This document shows positions 22,001 to 32,639 of a stretch of DNA of 64,000 nucleotides, in pieces (position 1 is the first letter of the stretch; each line of letters begins with the position of its first letter). The notes under the pieces are model-generated. The model made no database searches. It was not told the DNA's origin and saw nothing but the letters and a program-made list of their open reading frames with translations. The stretch comes from Epinephelus fuscoguttatus. Its lineage: Eukaryota; Chordata; Actinopteri; Perciformes; Serranidae. The position numbers were made by a program, and so were the translations under genes. Where the stretch lies: contig NC_064762.1 of the NCBI RefSeq assembly GCF_011397635.1, positions 21,477,479 through 21,541,478 of the forward strand, in the 5' to 3' direction.

Positions 22001-24127
22001 TACGTCATCTGCTCCTTCGCCTGCTTCACGATGGTTCCCGTCCTCCTCATCGTGGTGTCCCAGTGTCAGATCCTCTACAAGCTGTCCCGCTTCTCTTACT
22101 CGCTGTCTGCGAGAGGCATCCGCAACAATCTGAGATCCACCGAAAAACGACTGTCAATGGTGAGCTAACAAAGACGTTTTTGGGGGGGACTACTTCTTTG
22201 CCCGGACCAGACATATAGATAAGAACTTGAGACATACTCTTGAACTCAAGTCTTCAAGTTTTTACCTGGTTTACTTGGAGACTTACCCCCAAAAATCTAA
22301 CAAACAGCTGTGGTGTCAGTGCATATCAAACATGTTTTACCAGCTGTTTGGTGCATTTCTAATCCAAGTTTGTCTCATCTTCTTTTTGGGCTCAAGGTTA
22401 AGATAAATCTGAACAAAATCACAACCATAGGCGCTGGCTTGGGGTTTAGTCCTGGGGAGGTAAAAAGCCAGATGACGCCATGTCATCTGGCCATGAGTTT
22501 TGGTTGTTATCGCCTTAATAGCTTACAGGTGCTGAGGAGGATTCTTTTTAACATATCAACCCTTGTGATCTCTTGTGCGCCTTCGTTTTATACCGAAGGC
22601 CTTTCCTTTGCACCAGTGTCTCTCTTAACAGCCATCTGAAGGCTGCAGGTGTCTGCTCCAGGTGCAGTCTCTAACTGTAGTGAAGTTACGCACTGTTGAA
22701 CCGCAGTTACGCACGGCAGATCCTTACATTTTGTGCAACCAGCATCAGACTATTGTGAAATAACCACAGACAAACATGTCATTGTGATGAATTATTCCAC
22801 ACAGTTTCTTCTGCACATTAATGGACATGTTGGAGTTGGGATGCATTGAAAACAATCCACAAAGCCCCAAGAAAAATTGGAGAAGAAACAAACCCTTTTC
22901 ACTAACCCTGTCCCCGTCCTGAACACCAGTTCAGTCAGACAACTCACGTTTTTAAGGTTTATTTCAACAGCAGAACATAGTTAGAGTTTGGTGTCTAGAA
23001 TCCGGCCTCATCGCTCCCCGCAGATATGTTTATATGAGATATTGGGGAGTGATGATTAAATATTTCCTCCCTTAGCCAGAGCCTGCAGGTGGATCATGGT
23101 GAAAGTAGTGGATGTAATAAGCACAGTACACAGTACCTTACTTATAAAGAGCAAAGATCAGAGGAATATTTGGGGTACTGTAGCAAAAGATTGTGATTGT
23201 GGTCCAAAGAAACCACAGCTGAAGTTTTCGAGAGACTGAATATGAACCCCAGGCTGTGGTGACTACAGGTCAGACAACTTTCAACACACCAAGCTTCTGC
23301 TGCAGACGTCACTCAGAGCGATGAAACAACACAAAGTTTCCTCACTTGCCACTGAAAACAATCATTTTAAGTCATTTGAACATGTGATCAACGTTTCTTC
23401 AGAGGGGACACTCATTCACATTAAGAGACTAGGATTTATTTTAGGCTGCTTGAACACATGACCATTGCTTTGGTTTTCTTGTTGTATCCCAGGAAACTTA
23501 ATGCGTCTACACCCCTTTATTACTGGTGCGCATCACAAGAGATGATTCATTGAGTTTCTATTTTTGCAGCGCTGACGTATTTCCAGTGTACTAATGTCCT
23601 TAATGTGCTACTTCCTCTTCCAGATGTTTTTCTGCATCAGCCTGGGTTTTGTGATTGCCTGGGCACCATACACTGTCGTGTCCTTCCTCTTCATATTCCA
23701 CAAGGAGAACCACTACATGGCTCCTGAGGGCTTCGTGTTCCCCGCCCTCTTCGCCAAAAGCTCCCACGTCTACAACCCGTTCATCTACTTCTACTTTAAC
23801 AAGACTTTCCAGCAGGAGCTCCGCTGCCTGCTCCTCTCTTTCTGGCCCAAACTGGGCGGAAACCGTGTGGGCGTCCACATCGCCACGGGCCACCAACACC
23901 CCATCCACATTCAGCTCCAGGAAAGACGCTGCGTGCAAAAGAAAACCTTTGATTTGTCTAAGGACAGAACTCACAGCAAGAGCAAGAGCAAGAGCAAAGT
24001 AACGCAGCCCAACAGCAACCGTGTCCTGAGCAGGCCGGTGTACACCTGCTGGGGGTCAACGTCGAAGGAGGCCCCCAGCAACTTGGACAGTAAACGCACC
24101 AAACGCTCCCTGCCTGTCTCCATATGA
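19056..24127 (+). CDS. non-visual opsin, neuropsin/novel-opsin group, complete
   Basis: A retinal-binding seven-helix GPCR of 410 residues. Exons: 19056-19158, 20455-20748, 21828-22159 and 23624-24127; junctions are AG/GT with intron phases 1, 1 and 0. An in-frame stop at 19011 and no other in-frame ATG fix the start, though its Kozak context is weak. Residues: N-glycosylation sites at N4 and N9; G41-N42 in helix 1; D70 in helix 2; C97-C175 disulphide; Y100 at the usual counterion site; E169 matching Glu181; P203 in helix 5; E238; W256-A-P in helix 6; K288 for the Schiff base in FAKSSHVYNPFIY; then NKT in helix 8. The tail of about 105 residues contains a Ser-Lys repeat. Loop 2 (YVPEPYGLSCTIAW) resembles OPN5, but helix 8 looks ciliary-opsin-like. 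D/ERY is I121-R122-Y123 and Tyr5.58 is Q211. I cannot place it surely among Opn5-Opn9; the opsin call itself is firm. Confidence 0.93.
19164..19190. repeat. (ATCC)n microsatellite
   Basis: Short tetranucleotide run starting six bases after the donor of opsin exon 1. Confidence 0.85.
19495..19545. repeat. (TATT)n AT-rich microsatellite
   Basis: Interrupted tattta run in opsin intron 1. Confidence 0.8.
19745..20035 (-). mobile_element. LINE 3'-tail fragment in opsin intron 1
   Basis: tttattcaaccaggaagtgt, then cattgtgactaagatctctt and acaagagagac. This is the reverse complement of a fish LINE 3' tail of the same general type seen on the + strand at 61640-61670 (aatgggactccctggttaaa). No reverse-transcriptase coding remains. 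Confidence 0.55.
20766..20936. repeat. palindromic 61-bp-period tandem array in opsin intron 2
   Basis: The array begins 17 bases after the donor of opsin exon 2. The unit gctcctgaagggcaggagcc... starts at 20788 and again at 20849 with one substitution (cagagt versus catagt). Each unit contains inverted arms aggactctgatggctcct and aggagccatcagagtcct, plus the palindrome cttgagctcaag. Confidence 0.9.
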
Positions 24128-24328
24128 ACTCTTACCATCACTGTTAACATGAGGGTCTATGATTCAAGGGCAGTGTGGTCCAACTGTGGACAGACATCAA
24201 CCAAAATGTCTGATCCTGTATTGTTTCAGTGAAGACGCTCAGATATTAATCGAGGTCCTTGTGGCTCATTTTGTAAATGAAAGTACTTATAAATAAGAGT
24301 TTCTATCTGCTTATCATCCTGTATCCTG
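24128..24328 (+). other. opsin 3' UTR start
   Basis: Sequence after the TGA at 24125-24127. I found no clear AATAAA in the first kilobase, so the UTR end is not defined. A MITE begins at 24329. Confidence 0.4.
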
Positions 24329-24728
24329 TTAAAGGTGTAGTCTGATTGATTTACAGGGATATATTGACAGATATATAATAAGCATATAATGTTTAGTGTA
24401 TCATCATCTGAAAGTAAGAAACGTGTTTTCCATACCTTAGAATGAGCCCTTTATGGCTACATAAGAAGCAGATCCTCATCCATGGAGATCGCTGTGTCGC
24501 ACCACTGTTAAACTACTTTATTCAGTGTTTTTACTGGTTTAAATCACCGGGTCAGTTTGTTTTGGAGAGGAAGGGACCTCTGTGTATAATTCAGCTCCTG
24601 GTAAAAACCTCCCAAACAGTAAACACTGAAGGAATTCTAACTGGGAGCAGTTTAAGCTGGTTGCAGTCTGCAAACCTCACTGCTAATCGCCACTAAATCC
24701 ACTTCAATCTTACACACTGGACTTTTAA
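24329..24728. mobile_element. 400 bp short inverted-repeat DNA element
   Basis: Ends ttaaaggtgtagtctg and cacactggacttttaa (opposite sense). It is the same family as the truncated copy at 17519. It lies 200 bases past the opsin stop, so it may be part of its 3' UTR. Confidence 0.6.
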
Positions 24729-25394
24729 ATCGTCAGACCATATACTTTCCATGAGTAATAAGTAGCAGCTGTATAGCAGAGCTTATCCTTTGTTGTCATG
24801 ACAACCCTTTATATGCAACAAAACTCAAGTTGAAATTGTCATTTCAGTGTTATATTCAGTGTTAAAGACTGAATCACCATCACATCCCGCTAACAACAAC
24901 AATCATTTTCAGCCGTATCTGTAACGTTTTTTACATACGGTTAAACACAGCGGTCTGACCTATCTGACGTTTCTGCTTATCAGTGCAAGTGTACACTGTA
25001 TGTGAATATTTGCTCAGCTTTACCTCACACATGGACCGAATGGTGTCGCAGTAGACCAGCAACTTGTGTGTTCTGCTGTGTAAAATGGCTGTTTTTGTCA
25101 ACAGAGTCTGATGGCTTTGGTATAACGGCTTGAATTCCCTGTTAGAAAAGTAAAGCCAAAGGTGGCTAAAAACTAAGCTATTGAGGCAACGTTTGCTTTT
25201 TTTGTATGAGATGCAAGGATTTTTTTTACCTGGAAGTTACTTTAAAAAAACATTTTGATTCGGTCTGTAGCCTAGATGCAAACAGATACAATTGTGCATC
25301 AATTGCACACGTCTTACCTAAAAACTAACACATCAGGATTAAAGTGACCAAAATGATCATGGTTATTGGTATTATCAGAATTGTTAAATACTTG

Positions 25395-25995
25395 GGAGGC
25401 TGTGGCTCAGAGGTAGAGTGGGTCATCCGATCCCCGGCTCCTCCATTCCGCATGTCGAAGTATCCTTGAGCAAGATACTGAACCCCAAATTGCTCCCGAT
25501 GACTGTGAGTGTGTTAAAAACTGAGTAGCAGGTGGCACCTTGTATGGTAGCCTCGGCCACCAGTGTGTGAATGTGTGTGTGTGAATGGGTGAATAAGATA
25601 AGATAAGATAAGATAAGATACACCTTTATTGATCCCATAATTGAGAAATTCCAGTGTTACAGCAGTCAAGAGGAAAGAGTCAGATTAAAGATTTCAAATT
25701 AAACTTAAAAACTTAAATAACTAGGCATGCGAATAAGTACAAAAATACAAGAGACGGCGATAAAGAATAATAACAATAAAAATAATAATGGGAAGTGGAT
25801 AATAAGGAGCAGCAGTGAATGAAAATGGCCAGTGGATAAGGTGCAAGTGATTGTATGTGCAAAAACAGCAGACTGCTGTGGTGTCTATAAAGTGTCCATA
25901 GTGTCTATAAAGTGTCTCCTGTGTGACTCCTAGTGTAAAAAGTGCTTTGAGTGGTCACTAGATGACTAGAAAGGTGCTATACAAGTGCAGGTCCT
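25395..25995 (+). mobile_element. tRNA-derived SINE split by a LINE-tail insertion
   Basis: 25395-25590 has a tRNA-like head (A-box region tggctcagaggtagagtggg; B-box remnant gatccccggctcc), then the SINE body catgtcgaagtatccttgag and actgaaccccaaattgctcc. The matching tail, agtgctttgagtggtcacta and gactagaaaggtgctatac, appears only at 25935-25990. Between them, 25595-25900 is a foreign piece starting (gataa)n then cacctttattgatcccataa, a LINE tail in reverse. The SINE head has lost the bases just before the B box. Confidence 0.75.
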
Positions 25996-26087
25996 TTAAA
26001 AAAGTATTGATACACGCACTGAAACCCTTTCACCAAGTTTTTTTTTTCACTTTGTTTTCATGAACATTGAAATAATAACACAGAAAT

Positions 26088-27334
26088 TAAAGGTCCCATG
26101 TTGTGAAAAGGCAGATTTCCATGTCTTTTTAAAAGTAAAGCAGGTACAGGTGATGTATAAATACTGTGAAAGTATCATAAGGCTCACTCCACAGGGAAAT
26201 GCACACAATCTGTATTCAGAAAATGTGCTTTTAAAAAAGCCGCCAGGATTTCTGTGACTTTGTGATGTCACAGCTACTCTAAATATAGACTGTGTGAAAC
26301 ACAGACATTGTAAATGGGTCCTTTGTTATTTCTTGTCTGAATGTTTTCCAGTGTTTGTGAATGACATCAGCTGACAGGAAGTTAACATGGACCCAAGCTG
26401 CTGCCTAACAATGTAATTCCAGTGAAATCTATAACCTAATCTATAGTGTTTCAGACATTTATAAAAGAAACGTATGGCACAAAACTGGGCGTACAGTCAC
26501 TTCCACGCAAAGCTTATTTATCAATGTGGACGTGAGCAGAGGCTACGATCAAATCTCATGTCAGGTGTCAACTCCTGTACTCAGGTTTGAGTCAGCGTGA
26601 ACTTGTGGTGCAGAGAATTGTTATTAGACTATATTCTGACTGACATCTAAGTATTTGTAGCCACATATGAATCATCTTTAAAATGTATAGTGGCCATAAA
26701 GACATGTGATTGTAAGCTTACAATATCAGTATAATATAATATATGGGCTTTATTGTTATGATATGTAGACTATAGGTTGGTCCTTGTCATGGATGTATAG
26801 ATTAAATATTCAAGTCTAGAAGCTGACTGTCCAACGCTGTTGACTGCAGCAGTGATTTCTTTCCATAATGTGTTTTCAGACTTCCTTAGATGGAACTTTT
26901 CAGGCTGCCAGATAAAACCAGTTGGTTAAATTAAACATGGGACATCTGCGTTTATAATTTTAATCTTAGAAATGTTTCTCTTCTTGGCTGTATTATGTCT
27001 CTCCACATCGCAGTGTGGCCTCTAAACTGAGAATATATTCAGGCAGGATATGTACATGATGATTGTTTTCAGCCGCCACAGTTATCAACACTTGATCATT
27101 CCTATGCTGTGATTGGCAAGATAAGAACGTTTCATGATTTGCATGCGAACCCTGATGTGAGATGAGTTCTATGTTTGGATCTGCACTGGTTTGTAATATG
27201 GACCAATAAATGAGGGCCAGGGTGATTACAGATATATTCAGACAGACAGTTTGAGAAAAATAATGTTAGCATGTTCTGTTAGAAACACAAAATACAAGTG
27301 TGAACCTGAATATAAGCATAATATGGGGCCTTTA
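26088..27334. mobile_element. DNA element, copy 1, with nested insertion
   Basis: Ends ttaaaggtcccatgttgtga and taatatggggcctttaa (opposite sense). The same body is found at 51773-52275: gcagatttccatgtcttttt, acattgtaaatgggtcc, gacatcagctgacagga, gctgcctaacaatgtaa. Copy 1 carries an extra ~770 bases at about 26430-27200 that copy 2 lacks. Confidence 0.75.
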
Positions 27335-28614
27335 ACATTAAAGATGGCGTTTATTATGTGAGAGGTAACTGAACGTTTTGTACATTGCAGACAGGAGAAC
27401 CACACTTAAGATGTAGTACTCTTGGTAGACTGAAAAATCTTGAGTTGTCACTGCCTTCTGCCGTGTTTTCACTGATGCAAAACAAACCCCACGGTACCAC
27501 AGTGCACCGGACTGCTGGACAGTAGTTTTTCATCCCCACAGGGCTGACTGTAATCACTGGTTACATGCAAATATCATTTATGTTACATGTTATGCAGACT
27601 TTAAATTCTTCACATCAACTTTTTCTTTCTGTTATCATTTGTCACAAACAGGTGATGATGATGTCAGTAACGGCTGAATACCGTTAAGGTGTATGAGTCG
27701 CAGGGCTGTGATATTCAGCATGCTGGATCACTGTTGTGGTCTATAGGTGCAGCTAAATGGAGCAGAGCCACTGTTAATGTTATAGTGTGTTTTTAGCCAC
27801 GCTAGCTGGCAGCATGTCTGTTAATTACTATGAACTATTGGATGGATTGCTATGAAATGTTGTACGGAAAGTCATGATCCCCAGAGGATGAATCCTACTG
27901 ACTTTAGCGATCCCCCTGACTTTTCACTGTATGATGAACTACAATGAAACCGATATTCATGCTCCCCTCAGGATGAATCTCAGTGACTGAAATGATCATT
28001 TATAAACTGACTCTTTCCATCAGCCTCAGCTGTACTTTGTATTTAGTGTGAAATGACAAATATTAGCATGCTAACATGCTAAACTAATATGATAAGCATC
28101 ATTAGCATATTAGCATTGTCGTTGTGAGCTTGTCGGCATGTAGCAAAACATTTAGCACAAAGTACTGCTGTTCTTCCTGTTGCGTTCATGTCATATCAAA
28201 GTTACAGGAATTGACTCTTTGCTAAGTGCCGCCCCATGAACGCAGCCTGGCCAATCATAACATAGCATCAGGCCAGCTCAGACCAGGGTCGGACAACAAC
28301 ACAGCTGTGCTCCATTGACTCTAATGCAGTCGTTTCAGATTTCCTTCATTTTCAGGCTGGTTTTCTGGATTTGGAGCTAAATGTTGTGCCTGGGGCACGT
28401 CGTGTATTAATGATACTCGTTACCTGGAGAAATTGGAAAAAGATATACGCTTCTTCCCTGTTCCAAAACCAAAATCAAACCCTGAAAAGTGTAGGGTTAG
28501 CTAGCTAGCTACTGAAGATATAGCCTACTGAATGTATACACATGCTGCTTTTTTAATGATTATAACAGTGAAACAAAGACCGACCCTGCTGTACAGGAAC
28601 CAGTGAAGGGAAGC

Positions 28615-28743
28615 AGGGAAACTTTGCTGATATTCAACCAGCTCTGTGTCATCGCATTGTGTGCAGATGAATGTTGTGCAGCGACGTTCATCTGCACACA
28701 CTGCGATGCCACACAGCTGGTTCAGTATCAGCAAAGTTTCCCT
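28615..28743. repeat. long hairpin, ~60 bp arms
   Basis: The left arm 28615-28675 begins agggaaactttgctgatatt; the right arm 28684-28743 ends gtatcagcaaagtttccct. The arms pair along almost their whole length with few mismatches around an ~8 base loop. Confidence 0.85.
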
Positions 28744-28964
28744 TTATATTCATTGTCTTGTGTGGCGATCAGCAGTGATGTGGTGGTTCACTTTTACACT
28801 GTGATCTGTAGCCTACAGTTCGGCTTTAGCTTCTAACTATCTTTGTCTTTTTAACCTGTTGTTGCTGCTGAGTCAGTTTGACATCCTGGATATATCCTTC
28901 AAACACAGACTGTAGACCCCTCTGTCTGCTTCTCTCTGGAATCACTGTTTCATTTTTCCATAAA

Positions 28965-29065
28965 TTTGATAATATGTCTTCAGGGAGTGCAGTTAGTTAC
29001 AGTGTGGGCTCCATGCTTACTCCGACAGCTTGTTGGACCATTAGAAAGGGGCGGGGCTTAGCGAA
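28965..29065. repeat. dispersed repeat, copy 1 of 2
   Basis: tcttcagggagtgcagttag ... gttggaccat ... gggcttagcgaaaggt recurs at about 57890-57990. A shared non-coding element of unknown class. Confidence 0.65.
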
Positions 29066-29624
29066 AGGTGAATTAGTTAACTACAACCAACCTGATTTTC
29101 TTTGACCTAAAAAACTTACCTAAGTTGAATGAATTTACTATTCATCCAAAAGTTGTGTTGATATATAATTTTTTTATGCTGGAAAACTTCTTTTTTTTTT
29201 TTTTTTAGGAATTATCCACTAATCCTGTTAATCTTTTTTTTTTTTTTTTGAGTGTATAAAACTCTGTACTCATAAAACTGTCTTGATAATGTGAATGTTA
29301 GGAAGTCATAAATGCAGTAATCTCTCCCATCCATCCCATTTGACATGAACGTGGCACTGAGTACACAGGGCTGCATGAAATTCGTCTTGTTGCCGTTATG
29401 ATAAGTCAAACTCTCTGCCCAGAGAAAGGGTCCTTTCAACATTCCCATCAGGTTTGTGCATTATTTATGCTGCTTTTTAATTATTTATATTGTCATCAAA
29501 TGTTTCAGTAAATCACTGCATATTAATAAGTAAGTAAAGGGCACAGTAAGTACGACTACTGAGATCAATTTCAAATGAAACAATTCAGCTCGAGCACACT
29601 GCTCTGCTCAAGTGAAGCGACATC

Positions 29625-29628
29625 ACAT

Positions 29629-29668
<40 letters not shown>

Positions 29669-29790
29669 ATTTTATTGTTTGTTTTTATCCCTGTTTTTAT
29701 GCACTTCTGTACTTTTGTAAGATGACCTTGAGTGCCATGAAAGGCGCCCTTAAATAAAATGTATTATTATTATTATTATATTAAACACTG
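29625..29790 (+). repeat. (TA)n and LINE/SINE-like tail
   Basis: A TA run at 29632-29665 is followed by cacttctgtacttttgtaag, atgaccttgagtgcc and ggcgcccttaaataaaat, then a tta run. This resembles a fish retroposon 3' tail. No coding part. Confidence 0.55.
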
Positions 29791-29799
29791 CCATTAATG

Positions 29800-31010
29800 A
29801 TGTCTTTGAATTTCTCTTCACGTGCTTTTTGTTCTCGTCATCCTCATTATGATTTCATCCTGCAGCTGCCTTCTCATCAAACAGCAGATCCACTTCAATA
29901 GAGTTCGCTCCATTATGCTTTTTAAATGATATTTAAAGCTGAACGTTATGATGCCTTAAACTCCTCTGCGATCATGCTGGTTCAGTGAGTGTTGTGTTGT
30001 GTTGTCATATTCTGAACACTCTGTGGTTGTTCTGGTGTCCAGTCTGTACCTGTAGCAAAGACCGTACATTGAATTAGTATGTATAGATATATAATGTTCT
30101 GTCTGACGTTTTTAAAATGAATCTGAACCAATTTACCATCATTTTTATGATGTTTAAATGTTGTTTGTGCCTCTGGCGTGTTTCCTTTCGATGAAAAAGT
30201 ACATTATTTCACCAGCTGGGAGTCTTATCTCTGATGTCACTCACACATAATGTCAAGCATTTTATTTGACAACTTACGCTGTTTGAATTTAGCTCTTGGA
30301 TATTGACAGAAAATTGACCAATTTGTCCTCATGTTTTTTTCTCTCTCTCTGTAGCCATAAAACATTATTTTTCTAACACTCAGATGTCCTCTTGTGATGT
30401 TGAAATATTGAAAATGTTTCTATAATGTACAGAAACTGAAAACACTCACACAAGATGTATATTTAAAGTAAATAAAAACAGTACTGCAGTATGATGTTAA
30501 ATCCATTTGAGCTGAGGATAATAAACTGTTCAAAACAAACCACTCCTGTGCACCACTCTCTTCTGATTGTTAGGATTAAATGGTACAACATTTCTAAATA
30601 TTCTCACGTTTCTATTCAGTCCGTCGTCTGATTGCCTGGTAATTTAACAGCTTGCTTAAATGGGAAGAAAGAAAAGAATTAAAATTCCCCCACAGAGCAG
30701 AATCACTTCCCTCTCATTTCTTAATGCTCAGTTATTTAACAGCTTCATGCATGTTAATGAGAGGCTGATTAATTTGTCGGGCGCGCTCACTGTGTAATGA
30801 GCTCTTTGTAGTCCGCTGTGGCCTCAATTAGACATTTGCAGAGTGTGTTTATGTGAGTGACGGGAGAGCTTAATCAGAACTGGACTGGACATCTATCTGA
30901 ACGGTGACAACTGTTCTGTATTCTTGATGATTTACTTTATTTCTTTCTATTTTTTAATAACAATAGGTTAAAGGATGACATGTAATGTGTCAGTCGTAGT
31001 GATGAACCAT
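29800..31010. other. intergenic, possibly conserved non-coding sequence
   Basis: No gene or clear transposon seen. The segment 30640-30880 differs from its surroundings: low repeat content and several TAAT/ATTA cores (ttaatgag, gattaattt, gtaatgagc, caattag). Confidence 0.4.
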
Positions 31011-31014
31011 AGTC

Positions 31015-31835
31015 ATCTCACCTCTCAACACTTTCTTCGACCTCGTCACATATCTACGTTCTTGGTCATGGACTTTCCACGTCCAGATACAAGGTGAAAG
31101 GTACCCTGGGTGTGTTGGTTGTTGATGTTCTGGGACACCATGTCAAGTTCTGCCTGTTACATGCATTGTCTTCTTTCAAAATACACTCCGTGTTCACAGG
31201 AAATTTAACGTTTACATACCGTCTCTTTCAAAAAAAGCACTACGTCAGTATAACACTGCAAATTGACGTTTTTTTGTTTGGCTTTATAATCTTATGGAAA
31301 GCGAACACCACCCTCCCAGGTGAAGATTGTTGTTTGTCGGACCCATCCACCAAAGCTCCCTCCCGCCCCACTTGAACTTTCCCCACCTTAACCTTCCTCC
31401 TTGTCCTGTCACGTGTCCCCCTGCGCCGAAAAAAGCCGTCCTTTAACGTCGGCATGGTACGCGGCCGGTTGCTGTTATAGTGTAACAGTGCCTGGTGGCA
31501 TCAGGGGGGAAACGCAATGGGACAAGGAAGAAAGTCAAGGTGGCGAAAGTCCAAGTGGGGCAGTGGGTGACTGATATTCGCGTGCCACAAGACTGTAATG
31601 CCAAACCCTGTTCAGCATTGTACCGACATTGTGCATTTATTTTGAAAGAGACTGTATGTAAACGTTAAATTTCCTGTGAAAACCTGAGTGTACTTTGAAA
31701 GACAACAATGCATGTAACAGGCAGAACTTGACACAGCGTCCTAGGATGTCAACAACACACCCAGGGTACTTTTCACGTCGTATGTGGACATGGAAATGTT
31801 AATATGTGACGAGGTCGGAGTGAGAATGTGTTGCA
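31015..31835. mobile_element. foldback element with ~220 bp arms, copy A
   Basis: The left arm (31015-31245) contains acctcgtcacatat, ggtaccctgggtgtgttg, gacaccatgtcaagttctgc and ctgttacatgcattgtctt. The right arm (31625-31835) has the same phrases in reverse complement. Single arms recur at 39870-40070 and 42350-42570. No transposase is visible. Confidence 0.8.
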
Positions 31836-32331
31836 ATATAAGGTTGACCATGCCAACGTTAAAGGACGTCTTTTTCATTAGTGTCTGACGCCGGGTTTCG
31901 ACGACTTTGGAGAGACAGGGTTGCACCTCTGTATGGAGCTTTTTAGCTTGCAAAAGGGATAGTTTGGATTTTCTAAAGCGTTGTTGTATGAGGTACTTAT
32001 CAATAGTCCATCTATTACATACAGCAGGCTCACTTCCAGTTTGGAGAAGTGGCAAGAGACGGCACAGAAGCTAAACAATGTACTGCTGTAGAGAGGGCAG
32101 CAAGAAGAAGAAAGTATTTTAGCACCATAAAAACTGTTACACCTCAAATAAACTGTTAAATTGTACACTGTTTTTTCACAGCTTTACTGTGAGACAGTCC
32201 ATTCTGACAGGGAGGCCATTCACAGTTTCAGTTCCCCATCTATGCTCTTGTCAAAACCACAAAGACTCCATTGAGATAAACAACAATTCTGGCTTGCTAA
32301 ACACAGGAAGTGCTGGTCCATCACAGCTTCA

Positions 32332-32431
32332 GTCAGTTAGTCAGTAAGTTTGTGTTATTGTGTAACTTTGGTGAATCTGAACTAACCCTTTGAAACACCA
32401 AAGTCACACAATAACACAACTAACTAACTGA
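32332..32431. repeat. hairpin with ~40 bp arms
   Basis: Left tcagttagtcagtaagtttg then tgttattgtgtaactttggtg; right caccaaagtcacacaataac then acaactaactaactga. The arms pair with a few mismatches around a ~20 base spacer. Confidence 0.8.
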
Positions 32432-32639
32432 TCGAGGCAGCAGTAGACCAGCAGCTTCTCTATTCAGCAACATTAAATTACTGTTTTTCTCAGTGGAGTC
32501 TGGCTTTGAAGAGAGAGATATAGCGGCTTCAGTTCCCCGTCTGTGGTGCAAAAGCTCAGAAAAATCATTGAAGTAAAACAAAATCATGCCTTTCTGGTCA
32601 CGTAAAATATTGGCGCTGTCACAGCTCAAGTTTCTATGG

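Noticed and set aside
23600..24002. Minus-strand 124-codon and + strand 115-codon frames over opsin exon 4
   Set aside because: Shadows of the opsin coding sequence, with low-complexity composition.
25395..25470. Possible tRNA gene
   Set aside because: A-box-like start but the B-box region is damaged and it continues into a SINE body.
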